DNA from: JAJPHU01 sp035553375
GTDB lineage: Bacteria; Planctomycetota; Planctomycetia; Gemmatales; Gemmataceae
Reading direction: 5' to 3'
Length of the DNA stretch: 64,000 nucleotides
NCBI GenBank assembly: GCA_035553375.1
Contig: DATNCY010000105.1
Coordinates: 15,089 to 79,088, forward strand
Shown here: piece by piece, positions 9,010-17,273 of the stretch
How the letters are laid out: each line of letters starts with the position of its first letter
Position numbering within the stretch: position 1 is the stretch's first letter
The notes under the pieces: generated by a model
Seen by the model: only the letters and a program-made list of their open reading frames with translations
What the model was told of the DNA's origin: nothing
The model's database searches: none
Translations under genes and position numbers: made by a program

Positions 9010-10191
9010 TCAGGGGCAAACTTCCATGCCCAGCAACGTCAGATCGTCGGGCTGCTCGCTGGCACCGAAAAGATCGCGGGCCAGGCGATCGACGAAGTTC
9101 TGAATCGGCAACGCGCGATGACGCGCGGCGCAGGCCAACAGACTATCGGCCCCCGGCGCATGCCCCTCGAAGCGTCCGGTATCGATGCCGTCACTGCACA
9201 ATAGCACCTTGTCGCCTGGTTTCACCGCATAGGTGCGCGCCGGAAAAGCGGCATCGACCACCCCTAGCAGCAAGCCCTCCTGACGCCAGAACGCCGGCTC
9301 TCCCTCACGCGGCACATGCAGTGGATAGGGATGTCCCGCCCGCGCGAAGCGGAACGTGCCTTCTTCATGGTTGTAAAGCGCGTACACCATCGTGATGAAC
9401 GGATGCTCGGACAGATGCTGGTCGATCAGATCCTTGTTGAGTCGTTGCAGCACTTCCTCCGGCGGAACCAGACGATAGTGTTGGCCGAACACTTCCTTGG
9501 CGCGCACGCCCTTCTTGACGAAGATGGTCAATAGACTGGCAGGCACACCGTGGCCCATCGCATCGGCGACGTATAGCCCGACGTGATGTTCATCGAGTCG
9601 AAACGCGTCGTAGAAATCGCCGCCCACCCGATCGCGCAGAAGATAATGCACGGCGAAACGGCTACGCGGCACCTCCGGCAATTTCTGCGGCAAAAAGCTC
9701 GACTGGATACGCTGCGCCAATTGAAGCTCATGATCGATCTGTTGGTGCAATTGTTGGAGACACTTGTTAATGCGATGGACCTCGGCAGTTTTGCCGGCCA
9801 GTCGATCGTGCGCGTCCTTGATGCGGAGCAACGCCTTGACCTGCGCCAGCAGTTCGCCGAGAGCCAGGGGGCGCATCAGATAAGTATCGGCTCCCGCCTC
9901 GAAACTCCGCAGACGAGCGGACGGACCTGGATCGTCGGTGACGTAGAGGATCGGCACAAAGAGATCATCAAGGCGATCGCGCAGCCGGCGGCACAGATCC
10001 CAGGCGGTGCCCCCGTTTTGGCTGCCCTCAATCACGATCAACTGGTAACTGCTCAGTCTGTCTGGATCGGGATTTCCCAGCAGATGTCCCGTGAGTTCAC
10101 AGCCCGTGCCGGCCAGGACATGACGCACCTCGGACAGGGCGGCCGGCTGGTTGGCGCAAACGAGAATTCGAGGCAATCCATTAACGCTCAT
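9010..10191 (-). CDS. Pseudo-receiver / PP2C-type (SpoIIE/RsbU) phosphatase
   Basis: A 393-residue two-domain protein. Residues ~8-130 have the receiver fold pattern but the phosphoacceptor site reads LIVIEGS, with Glu55 in place of Asp. The acidic pocket after strand 1 is ILVCANQ rather than DD, and the conserved Lys is Arg (LMRPLALGEL). A linker helix follows. The C-terminal half is a SpoIIE/RsbU phosphatase with RVGGDFYD, VADAMGHGVPAS, SDGID and PDDLTLL carrying the metal-binding Asp residues. Such enzymes dephosphorylate anti-sigma antagonists in partner switching. The start chosen has GGGGAG upstream. The open frame extends much further upstream but that part is opposite the TPR gene and is not coding. 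Confidence 0.85.
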   Translation of the reverse strand: MSVNGLPRILVCANQPAALSEVRHVLAGTGCELTGHLLGNPDPDRLSSYQLIVIEGSQNGGTAWDLCRRLRDRLDDLFVPILYVTDDPGPSARLRSFEAGADTYLMRPLALGELLAQVKALLRIKDAHDRLAGKTAEVHRINKCLQQLHQQIDHELQLAQRIQSSFLPQKLPEVPRSRFAVHYLLRDRVGGDFYDAFRLDEHHVGLYVADAMGHGVPASLLTIFVKKGVRAKEVFGQHYRLVPPEEVLQRLNKDLIDQHLSEHPFITMVYALYNHEEGTFRFARAGHPYPLHVPREGEPAFWRQEGLLLGVVDAAFPARTYAVKPGDKVLLCSDGIDTGRFEGHAPGADSLLACAARHRALPIQNFVDRLARDLFGASEQPDDLTLLGMEVCP

Positions 10192-10389
10192 AATGTCTCC
10201 CCACAATGGCCCACTATACGCCGCGTCGCGGCTGGCGTTAAGAGAGAGTGACCGCCGCGCTCTACTCCACCCGAATTGCGCAAATTGTGTCGTCTTCCAT
10301 CGGTGTTGATTCGTCTTGCTTGATTGGGATAGGTGGTTATCATGGGCGTTCGCGGGACATTTCTCCCCAAGCTGCATGGAGGCAGCGCC

Positions 10390-11193
10390 ATGATGCCAAA
10401 CTTGAATCTCGTCGATCACGTTCTCGCCTTGGGCCGACGCTATCAGGAAGTCGGCCGCCATCGCGACGCCGTGACGGTTCTCACGCGCCTGTCGCGTTTT
10501 CGTTATCTCCCGGCCGAGGCCGCTGAGGAAACACAATCTCGCCTGGCCGAAATCCATCTCAAACGCCGCAAATACAAGCACGCTCGCCGGCACCTGACGG
10601 CCGCCCTGCGGCACCAACCCGACAACGCTCGTTATCACTACCTGTTGGCGACGGCTTTGCAGGCGGCGGAAGGCGATGACCTCCAGCGCGCCGAGGAGCA
10701 TTATCGCCGTGCCCTCGAACTCGACCCCGGTCATATCAAATGCCGCGCCGATCACGGTCTTTTGCTGCTGCGTCTGGGGCAGACCGAGGAAGGACTGACC
10801 CGCTTGCGTGAGGCGGCCGAGCGCGCGCCCGACGATGTCGAAGTGCTGAGCAAACTCGTCAAGGGGTTGCGTCTGTCCGGCCAGAGTGAAGAAGCACGTT
10901 CGCGCTTGCAGGTCGCTCTCTTCCGCAACGCCCGCTCGCCGCGTTTCCGCAAATTGTGGAACGAATTTCGTTTCCAGCAAGCACGACGGCGACGCGACAC
11001 CGAACGCCTCCAAAACGGCGACGGCGCGGCGGAGGGAGACCAACCGATTTTGCTGCCGTTCGTTCGCGTCATCAAGGACGGTCCGGTAAGCAGCGATTGT
11101 CCGACGATCGTGCGCTGCGAGAAGGGCAACGCCGCCGGCTCCTCGCGTGCATTCCGCCTCGCTCGTCGAGCCGATCAGCGAAACATTCAGTAG
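10390..11193 (+). CDS. TPR-repeat protein
   Basis: A 267-residue soluble protein made of tetratricopeptide repeats: HVLALGRRYQEVGRHRDAV, AEIHLKRRKYKHARRHL, EEHYRRALELDPGH and later copies up to about residue 190, then a basic, Gln/Arg-rich tail. The ATG at 10390 has GGAGG eight bases upstream, better than ATGs further 5'. TPR proteins act as scaffolds; partners are unknown. It is divergent from the phosphatase gene (about 200 bases between starts) and is followed by a second TPR gene on the same strand, with a hairpin between them. Confidence 0.75.
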   Translation: MMPNLNLVDHVLALGRRYQEVGRHRDAVTVLTRLSRFRYLPAEAAEETQSRLAEIHLKRRKYKHARRHLTAALRHQPDNARYHYLLATALQAAEGDDLQRAEEHYRRALELDPGHIKCRADHGLLLLRLGQTEEGLTRLREAAERAPDDVEVLSKLVKGLRLSGQSEEARSRLQVALFRNARSPRFRKLWNEFRFQQARRRRDTERLQNGDGAAEGDQPILLPFVRVIKDGPVSSDCPTIVRCEKGNAAGSSRAFRLARRADQRNIQ

Positions 11194-11200
11194 ACCGCAT

Positions 11201-11245
11201 GCCTTTGTCCGCGCGGAAGTGCCTCGCTTCCGCGCGGACAAAGGC
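11201..11245. repeat. Perfect 19-bp inverted repeat between two TPR genes
   Basis: Arms GCCTTTGTCCGCGCGGAAG (11201-11219) and its exact complement (11227-11245) are separated by 7 bases. There is no T run, so it is a stable hairpin rather than a clear intrinsic terminator. The next gene starts 16 bases after the right arm, so the hairpin lies in its leader. Confidence 0.8.
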
Positions 11246-11261
11246 GTATCCAAAGGATGTC

Positions 11262-11951
11262 ATGGAGATTGTGCGCCGGGCACTTGTCCTGTGGATTATC
11301 ACGCTGCTGCCGTCGCTGGCGCAGGAGGCGATGCGGCGCGGCGACTACGATTTGGCCGTCAACTGCCTGGATGCCTACCACTCGTTCAATGCGAACAACG
11401 CGACCACGCACCTCATGCTGGGGTGGGCCTATTTCAAGAAGGACGATCTGGGTCGCGCGATTGATGCCTACAGTGAGGCCATTCGACTCGCCCCGAACCA
11501 TGCGGCGGCGCTCCATCAGCGGGCGAGTTTGTATTCGGAGACGAAGAAGTATGCCCGCGCTCGCGCCGACTACGAGGCCGTTCTTCGGCTGCAACCGGAG
11601 AATGCCGAGAGCCGGCTTGCCCTGGTAGAGCTTTTTTCGAGTTGTCCCGACACGACGGTGCGCAATGTCGCCCGTGCCGACGAGGAAGCCGGCCGCCTTG
11701 ATCCGCACGCTACCACCTCGCAACGGGCTTTCGCCCGGTTAGCGGCGGCCCACGCAGTCCGGAGCGAATTGGATCAGGCCATCCGCTGGCAGCGGAAAGC
11801 GCTGGCTTGCATGAACTCGTATGATAAAGAAGAGAAACGAAGGGCCGCCCTGGTACTGGAGTTGTACCGGAAGCGCAAGAAGCGCGCGGAGAAAGCGGCC
11901 TTGCGCCGAGTCAGGCAAAACGCTTCGCCGCCGCAAGATGGCGGCCAGTAG
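11262..11951 (+). CDS. Membrane-anchored or secreted TPR protein
   Basis: A 229-residue protein starting MEIVRRALVLWIITLLPSL, a hydrophobic N-terminal segment that could be an uncleaved anchor or signal. At least three TPR units follow: AMRRGDYDLAVNCLDAY, GWAYFKKDDLGRAIDAYSEA and ASLYSETKKYARARADYEA, each ending near a Pro. A predicted helical tail is very rich in Lys and Arg (YRKRKKRAEKAALRR). The frame is open upstream but that part overlaps the previous TPR gene in another frame, so this ATG is preferred. Function unknown. Confidence 0.72.
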   Translation: MEIVRRALVLWIITLLPSLAQEAMRRGDYDLAVNCLDAYHSFNANNATTHLMLGWAYFKKDDLGRAIDAYSEAIRLAPNHAAALHQRASLYSETKKYARARADYEAVLRLQPENAESRLALVELFSSCPDTTVRNVARADEEAGRLDPHATTSQRAFARLAAAHAVRSELDQAIRWQRKALACMNSYDKEEKRRAALVLELYRKRKKRAEKAALRRVRQNASPPQDGGQ

Positions 11952-11969
11952 CACCTAATAGATTTTCCT

Positions 11970-12539
11970 ATGTTCAATCGATTGGCGACCAGCGCTTTGC
12001 ACCGGCTAGGCGGGCCGCCTGCCTTTCAAATCTACGGCAAGTCTCGGATAGAAAGCAGTTGGCGCATCATCGGCGTCCATGCCACGCATCGCCGCGATAT
12101 GGACAGTCGTTGGCCGCGCTTTATGTTTCGCGGCACCTGCATCACCTGGACGGCGGAGGTCATTGCGGTTGGTTGGGACTTCGCCGAGGATGTGTTGCGC
12201 GAACAGGTGAGCGATCCGGCTTCGCGCGATCGTCCGGTTGAAGTGTCCGCCGGGCGCATCGGCGATCATCTTCGCCGAGCGGACGCCGGCGCTTCCCCTT
12301 TCGCGAGTGCCAGTGAAATCCTGGCGCACGAGTGCGGCCACACTCGGCAGATGTTGCGTATGGGTTTGCTGTACTGGCCGGTCGTCGGCGCGGTGACGCT
12401 GTTGCGCGAGGGGCCGCACTGGTGGAATCACTTCGAGAATCAGGCGAGCGAACAGGGACAATTCGGCGGCATCGTCAACGGTTCGGTATGCACGGAATTG
12501 ATGCAGCGATGCGGCTTGCGTCGTAGCGATGAAGACTAA
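11970..12539 (+). CDS. Hypothetical protein with an HExxH metalloprotease-like motif
   Basis: A 189-residue protein, 18 bases after the second TPR gene. It contains ASEILAHECGHTRQ with His120-Glu121-x-x-His124, the zinc-site signature of metallopeptidases, followed 30 residues later by HWWNHFENQASEQGQF, where Glu could be the third ligand. A short hydrophobic stretch (LLYWPVVGAVTLL) sits between them. I do not recognise a named family. The first ~80 residues have no clear motif. It may be an inactive or specialised member; no signal peptide is evident. Confidence 0.6.
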   Translation: MFNRLATSALHRLGGPPAFQIYGKSRIESSWRIIGVHATHRRDMDSRWPRFMFRGTCITWTAEVIAVGWDFAEDVLREQVSDPASRDRPVEVSAGRIGDHLRRADAGASPFASASEILAHECGHTRQMLRMGLLYWPVVGAVTLLREGPHWWNHFENQASEQGQFGGIVNGSVCTELMQRCGLRRSDED

Positions 12540-12772
12540 GCCTCGTTGCTGCTGGCCGTCGTCGTGTCGGCTCACGCTGTCACGACCGGAGAAATTCTCC
12601 AAGGTTACCGTTGTCGCACGAGCTTCGCACGCGGCCGTTACCCACCACACACACTGAGGTAGCCGACTGCTGTCGGAACAGCAGGTAACGTCAGGGGGCC
12701 TCCATGTCAGCCAGTGTTACAGAGCATTCCGATGTGACGAATCGCACTAGCGAATTGTTCGGCCCGGCCCTG

Positions 12773-13294
12773 CTACCTGACCAAGACGACCCTATCGGGA
12801 CGACGGGCGTCCGGTGGTGGCTGGCCCCGGACTACCAACCCCTCGCCTGTGTCTGCCAGCACCCACAGGCGAGGCGCGACACCGCGGCTGTCGAGTTGAT
12901 CCCATTCGTGACGAGCGATGGGCCGCCGCATCTCCCGCTCCAACCAGTCAGCGGCCGCCGCCGCCAACTCTCCCACCGGACGCCCGGACAGGACGGACAC
13001 GCTGCGGCGGGTTGGGTCCAGGTTAGTCGCGAACTGGTACGTCTCGTCCGGACCGAACCACACCGTGGACCCGTTGAAATCCACTCGCAGTGCGCGGAGG
13101 ACGCAGTTGTACGCCGGGTCATCGTCGGACGGGCAAACCGATAGGGTAATACAGTCGGCCCGTACCCGCCAAACGTCCGCGAACCAATCACCGGCCTCGG
13201 CGCGAGCGTGAAGAGCCTCTACGAACGATCGTTCCGTCTCGTTTTCGCATTCATCGAGGTCGAACCGGGGGGCGACAACCGGAACCATCGACAT
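12773..13294 (-). CDS. Hypothetical protein
   Basis: A 173-residue acidic protein with codon use like a real gene and no overlapping better candidate. Visible stretches are RFDLDECENETERSFVEAL near the N terminus and SVLSGRPVGELAAAAADWLEREM in the middle. No membrane segment or signal. It lies in an accessory patch beside transposon remnants, which suggests a recently acquired gene. Function not recognised. The 233 bases between the HExxH gene and this one hold nothing I can identify. Confidence 0.5.
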   Translation of the reverse strand: MSMVPVVAPRFDLDECENETERSFVEALHARAEAGDWFADVWRVRADCITLSVCPSDDDPAYNCVLRALRVDFNGSTVWFGPDETYQFATNLDPTRRSVSVLSGRPVGELAAAAADWLEREMRRPIARHEWDQLDSRGVAPRLWVLADTGEGLVVRGQPPPDARRPDRVVLVR

Positions 13295-13430
13295 ACCCTA
13301 ACGTAGAGCGGTCTAGCCAACGTGCCGTCCGGCGGAAAACCATGTCCATACCGACAACCAGCACGCCGCGTAGACCACTATTGGATTGAAGCACGGGCCA
13401 CGCTACCACGAGCCTCTGGACTTTCCATCT

Positions 13431-13702
13431 CTGCCGACCTGCAAATACTCCGCGATTCTACGAGCGAACACCCCCGCCACGCAAGCACCAAATGCCCCCG
13501 TTTGCCTCTCAGGTTGGCTCGGATCGCGTACCAGCTGATGCGTTACGGGGAAGGCTACGTCCAACAGGAGGAGGCCGTGTACGCCCAGCAGGTACGGGAG
13601 CGTCAGGAGAAGCAATTGCAGCGAAATGCGCGGGAGTTGGGCTACGAGTTGAAGAAGGTGGAGTCGCCGTTGGCGGAACCGGAGCCGACCGCCGTGCCGT
13701 AG
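13431..13702 (+). pseudogene. Transposase C-terminal remnant (copy A)
   Basis: The frame ends with IAYQLMRYGEGYVQQEEAVY, then a run of Arg/Gln/Glu and ARELGYELKKVE before a stop at 13702. This basic helical tail resembles the ends of some transposases, but the IS family cannot be named from this fragment. No catalytic core is present upstream; the frame continues to 13322 without family resemblance. The near-identical fragment at 14353-14625 carries a stop codon in the same frame, which supports decay. Confidence 0.55.
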
Positions 13703-13864
13703 CCGCTGGAGGGGTAGCCGCAGGTCGTTCAGGGGAAAAAGAGAGTTTACCCGTAGCAAATTCAAATGTGTCCGACAATCGCGGTGCGCGCCGGGCTTCC
13801 GACACAGCCCGGACAGCTATTCGGACAGGCTACCGTCGTTCAAAAACGATCCTGGACGGCGCTG
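13431..13864. repeat. ~433-bp direct repeat, copy A
   Basis: Starts CTGCCGACCTGCAAATACTC and ends in TTCAAAAACGATCCTGGACG. It is strongly similar over its whole length to 14353-14785 in the same orientation. It contains the transposase-tail remnant and about 160 bases of non-coding sequence after it. Its right end lies 5 bases from the stop of the next minus-strand gene. Confidence 0.8.
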
Positions 13865-13868
13865 TTCG

Positions 13869-14330
13869 TCAGATGGTATTCCCTTCCCCATCCAGGTAAT
13901 ACTGATTGCCCCATTCGAGGACGCTATTCCCTTCTACTTTCCATCGCTCGATATCCGTCCGATAGAGTCTGGCCTCGTCCTCGGAGTATCGGTCTGGATC
14001 GAACAGAAACTCTTCCAGTTCGTCCGGGAACCGTTTCAGCCGCACTTTCCAGCCATTGACGGAGAAGGGCTGTACGCGGATCGGTCCGCGGCGGAAACCA
14101 AGTTCACGCTTCACTACCCGGATCTTCTTCGCTGCAATCGCCTCCACTGCGGGGCCAAGTCCCCGCTGCAAATCAATACCCAAGGGGTACTCGTTAGTGC
14201 TGACGAGTTCCCCCTTTTTATCAAAGAGCAGGACTCCGATGAAGTCGGTGACCCAGCCGAGGAGGACTTGCTTCCCATCAAGCGTCTCGCCTGTGAAATA
14301 GGTCCAGGGCCGAGGTCGGATTGTGTGCAT
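13869..14330 (-). CDS. Hypothetical protein
   Basis: A 153-residue protein starting MHTIRPRPWTYFTGETLDGK. The middle reads LLGWVTDFIGVLLFDKKGEL and the C-terminal third is acidic with many Tyr, Phe and Trp (FLFDPDRYSEDEARLY). It has the look of a small soluble immunity-like or accessory protein, but no family is recognised. Longer starts would run into repeat copy B and are rejected. It lies exactly between the two 433-bp repeat copies. Confidence 0.55.
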   Translation of the reverse strand: MHTIRPRPWTYFTGETLDGKQVLLGWVTDFIGVLLFDKKGELVSTNEYPLGIDLQRGLGPAVEAIAAKKIRVVKRELGFRRGPIRVQPFSVNGWKVRLKRFPDELEEFLFDPDRYSEDEARLYRTDIERWKVEGNSVLEWGNQYYLDGEGNTI

Positions 14331-14352
14331 CACACCATCACGAAATAAACGC

Positions 14353-14625
14353 CTGCCGACCCGCAACCACTCCGCGATTCTACGAGCGAACAGCCCCGCC
14401 ACGCAAGCACCAAATCCCACCGTTCGCTTCTCTGGTTGGCTCGGAACGTGTACCACCTGGATGCGTCACGGAATGGCGTATGGCAAGCAAATGGAGTCGG
14501 CCTACGCCGAGCAAGGACGGGAGCGTTAGGAGAAGCAGTTGCATCGGCGTGTGCGGGAGTTGGGTTACGAGTTAAAGAAGGTGGAGTTGCGGTTGGCAGA
14601 AACGGAGCCGACCGCAGTACCATAG
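14353..14625 (+). pseudogene. Transposase C-terminal remnant (copy B), interrupted
   Basis: Equivalent to the remnant in copy A but with an in-frame TAG where copy A has CAG (CGTTAGGAGAAG versus CGTCAGGAGAAG). The tail RELGYELKKVE and the final stop are conserved. It cannot encode a product. Confidence 0.6.
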
Positions 14626-14785
14626 CCGCTGGCCGGATACTGGCTGGTCGCCCAGGGACAAAAAGATCTTACGGGTGGCTAATGGAGATGCGTCCGGCAA
14701 TCGCGGTGCGCGCCGGGCGTCCGGCACAGCCGGGCATCTATTCGGACAGGCTACCGTCGTTCAAAAACGTTCCTGGGGTGGCGCT
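14353..14785. repeat. ~433-bp direct repeat, copy B
   Basis: Second copy of the unit at 13431-13864, same orientation, with the same left edge (CTGCCGAC) and same right edge (TTCAAAAACG followed by TCCTGG). Its right end touches the stop codon of the membrane-protein gene at 14784. Shared edges mean the unit was duplicated or moved as a whole. Confidence 0.8.
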
Positions 14786-15347
14786 ACAGCGACCTAACGC
14801 GGAACACGACGTATACTCCACCGTAGGCTGATAATAGGAGACCGGCGCCTAGTAACCCCGCTACCAACTCGCCCGGAACAAGCATCACACCCAAGCGAAC
14901 CAAATTATACAACACCAGCCCGGCCATCAGACACACGCCGCCCGTTACTAACGAACGAGTCTGCCACTTCCCCATCCCCGCTGACGCAAATGCACCCTCC
15001 CTCGACTGATCGACCGCAGCGGCAATTTGTTTGGCGTCGACTCGGCTCAACCCCCGCGCAATGAAAACGGAGACGACCTCGGCCCGGCTCTTCCCGGCCG
15101 AGTAGAGAAAGAACGCGCGGTCCTTCGCCACAGCCGTGGTCACTTCGGGGATTAACTCCGAAGGCAACCCTTGCTCTTCCAGGCGGGTCACGATCTCTGG
15201 GAAGGACCGTCCCGCGTTGTACTCATGCAGAGCCAATTGGTAGGACTCAGCACTGGGAGCAACGCTCTTGGGAGCAACACTCGACCAGTCGAACGAGCCG
15301 GAGGTATTCGGTTGTTGTTCCATTGGTGTGTTTTCTTCGCCGAACAT
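14784..15347 (-). CDS. Small membrane protein of unknown function
   Basis: A 187-residue protein. Residues ~35-115 form a soluble helical region with two similar segments, RSFPEIVTRLEEQGLPSEL and KSRAEVVSVFIARGLSRVDA, which may be an internal repeat. Two hydrophobic helices follow (GGVCLMAGLVLYNLVRLGVML and AGLLGAGLLLSAYGGVYVV), ending in a very short tail. An alternative start at MEQQPN, 8 codons later, is equally possible because neither has a strong SD. The stop lies within repeat copy B. No family recognised. Confidence 0.6.
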   Translation of the reverse strand: MFGEENTPMEQQPNTSGSFDWSSVAPKSVAPSAESYQLALHEYNAGRSFPEIVTRLEEQGLPSELIPEVTTAVAKDRAFFLYSAGKSRAEVVSVFIARGLSRVDAKQIAAAVDQSREGAFASAGMGKWQTRSLVTGGVCLMAGLVLYNLVRLGVMLVPGELVAGLLGAGLLLSAYGGVYVVFRVRSL

Positions 15348-15510
15348 CTGATTAGGTTGCGCACATGCGCGAGCGAATAAGGCTCATTGCCAAGTATCCC
15401 AAACAGCGCGCAGCCGTCAAGAAAAACGCGCTTCCGCTTTGGGGATTTTTTTTCTTGCTCGCCTCAATGTCGAGGAGCGGAAATCGATGGAGAAGGCGGG
15501 CTGCGAAAGG

Positions 15511-16338
15511 TTAATCGCCCTCACTGCCCGAGGACGTTCCGCGGGCGCATTCCAGTTCCTTATCGCGCACATCGGTAACAAACATGTGTCCGGGTTTATG
15601 CGTCAATAAAAGCGAGGGCCGAGCTTGCATGGCGACGGCTTGCGGTGTCACGCCGCACGCCCAGAACACGGGAACCTCATCGGGACGAATCTCGACGGGA
15701 TCGCCAAAGTCGGGGCGTGCAATGTCGCGGATGCCGAGGGCGGCCGCGTTGCCGACATGCACCGGCGCGCCGTGGGCAAGCGGGAAACGACGGCAAATGC
15801 GTGTCGCCGCCTCCGCCTGCGCCAGCGTCAATGGCCGCATTGATACAACCATTGAACCGGCGAAAATGCCCGCCGGCTGGCAAGCGATATTCGTGCGATA
15901 CATCGGCACGTTGCAACCTTGCTCGATATGCCGCACCGGAATCCCCGCATTCAAGAGGGCATTCTCGAATGTGAATGAACAACCCAGCAAGAAACCCACG
16001 AGGTCATCGCGCCACCAGGAAAGAAGATCATTCGGTTCATCGATCAACTCGCCGTAGCGATAGACGCAATAACGCGGTACGTCGGTACGCAGGTCCGCGC
16101 CGGGGGCGGTGCGGCACGGTTCGGGACAGCCGGGATCGGTCACGTCCAGCACGGGACAGGGTTGCGGATTACGCCGGCAAAAGAGCAGAAAATCGAAGGC
16201 GATGTCGCGCGGCACGACGACAAGGTTCGCCTGCACGTAACCCAACGCCAGTCCGGGAGTCGGTCCCGTCAGGTAACCGGCGCGGGCTTGCCGTCGCACT
16301 TCGGTCCCTGTTGCTTGACGCAAATCGCCCATCGTCAT
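15511..16338 (-). CDS. DUF1445 / D-glutamate cyclase-like (YcsI-family) hydro-lyase
   Basis: A 275-residue member of the DUF1445 family: GLALGYVQANLVVVPRDIAFDF, FLLFCRRNPQPCPVLDVT, LVGFLLGCSFTFE, VSMRPLTLAQAEAAT and VFWACGVTPQAVAM are its characteristic stretches. In animals this domain is fused to a DUF4392 domain in mitochondrial D-glutamate cyclase, which converts D-glutamate to 5-oxo-D-proline. Here the DUF4392 partner is the gene immediately upstream, overlapping by four bases (ATGA), so the two halves are split but coupled. Substrate is inferred from the animal enzyme. Confidence 0.85.
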   Translation of the reverse strand: MTMGDLRQATGTEVRRQARAGYLTGPTPGLALGYVQANLVVVPRDIAFDFLLFCRRNPQPCPVLDVTDPGCPEPCRTAPGADLRTDVPRYCVYRYGELIDEPNDLLSWWRDDLVGFLLGCSFTFENALLNAGIPVRHIEQGCNVPMYRTNIACQPAGIFAGSMVVSMRPLTLAQAEAATRICRRFPLAHGAPVHVGNAAALGIRDIARPDFGDPVEIRPDEVPVFWACGVTPQAVAMQARPSLLLTHKPGHMFVTDVRDKELECARGTSSGSEGD

Positions 16339-17273
16339 GCCCCCATCAACTCCCCCAACCGGCGTAACGGTTGGACATAATCCGAAAACGATAGGCCGTC
16401 CACCGAGACGGTCGGACGCGCGGTGACACCATCCACCAGCGGCCCCTTCTCCACCATGATACGAAGCAACTCACACTCTTGCTCGATGTCAAACAGCGAC
16501 GCCGGCAAGCGTTGGCCACGCAGCAAAGCGACACCGGCCGCCAACGCATAAGCGCCCCAGTTGCTGACGCCGGCGACGATAAGGTGATCCACCGGCACAC
16601 GGCAAGCGATCTGTCCGCCGTTGGGGATGTTGCGGCGAATTACATCCGCCGCGATTTTACCCATGCCAATCTCATTGCCACCGTCGCCGATGCCCACGGT
16701 GACAAGACGAGGCGACGGACGAGCAGCCTCCGTAAATAAAAAATATGCAGGAGTTGTATTGTCGGTTATATCCAGCCCACGCATATTGCGGCTGCGACCA
16801 TCCTGGCCTGGTCCCACGCGCTCCAGGGCCACGAGATGCGTTAACGCCGCACGTTGGCGAAACGACTGCCATTCGAGAGCCAAGTAATCCGGCCAAGCGT
16901 GGGCCGGCGGGAGCGTCAACACGAGGACGCGATCGCGTAACCCGCATGTCTTCAGGCCGACTTCGAGCGCCTGCCGGCAAAATGAATCCGTCACCAGTGC
17001 AATCGTCACTCCCAGAGGCGTCAAGGCACGCGCCAGAAAAAGCGCACCGAGTGGCCCATCGGTTTCGCCGCAGGGAGGATCGGCCTGAGCGATGTAAAAG
17101 CCAGTGACAACCGCGAGCGCCGGCTGCGGATGTTCGGCAATGCTTCGGCACGCCGCCTCAAAGTCACCGGGGCAAGCCGTGAACAGATTGTCGGCGGGGT
17201 CGGCGGCCAATCCGCGCTTGCCGATGTCCTGCTGGATCAAAGCGCGGATCGCATCGAGCAAGGCGGCGCTCAT
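16335..17273 (-). CDS. DUF4392 / D-glutamate cyclase C-terminal-like protein
   Basis: A 312-residue protein with the motif VTVGIGDGGNEIGMGKI, plus ALAVVTGFYIAQADPPCGETDGP and HLVALERVGPGQDG, all hallmarks of the DUF4392 domain found at the C terminus of mammalian D-glutamate cyclase (DGLUCY). Together with the following DUF1445 gene it would rebuild the two-domain enzyme. The start codon overlaps the end of the pseudouridine synthase gene by four bases, making a chain of three coupled genes. Confidence 0.83.
   Translation of the reverse strand: MSAALLDAIRALIQQDIGKRGLAADPADNLFTACPGDFEAACRSIAEHPQPALAVVTGFYIAQADPPCGETDGPLGALFLARALTPLGVTIALVTDSFCRQALEVGLKTCGLRDRVLVLTLPPAHAWPDYLALEWQSFRQRAALTHLVALERVGPGQDGRSRNMRGLDITDNTTPAYFLFTEAARPSPRLVTVGIGDGGNEIGMGKIAADVIRRNIPNGGQIACRVPVDHLIVAGVSNWGAYALAAGVALLRGQRLPASLFDIEQECELLRIMVEKGPLVDGVTARPTVSVDGLSFSDYVQPLRRLGELMGA

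Noticed and set aside
10192..11253. N-terminal extension of the receiver-phosphatase gene
   Set aside because: The open frame runs antisense to the TPR gene with its good SD, and the receiver domain begins only after MSVNGL with its own SD.
10956..11261. N-terminal extension of the second TPR gene
   Set aside because: These codons overlap the first TPR gene in another frame and lead through a palindromic repeat; the signal-like N terminus at 11262 is the better start.
13322..13702. Complete 126-residue gene
   Set aside because: Only the tail after about 13431 resembles anything; the same tail is present in the interrupted second copy, so it is a remnant.
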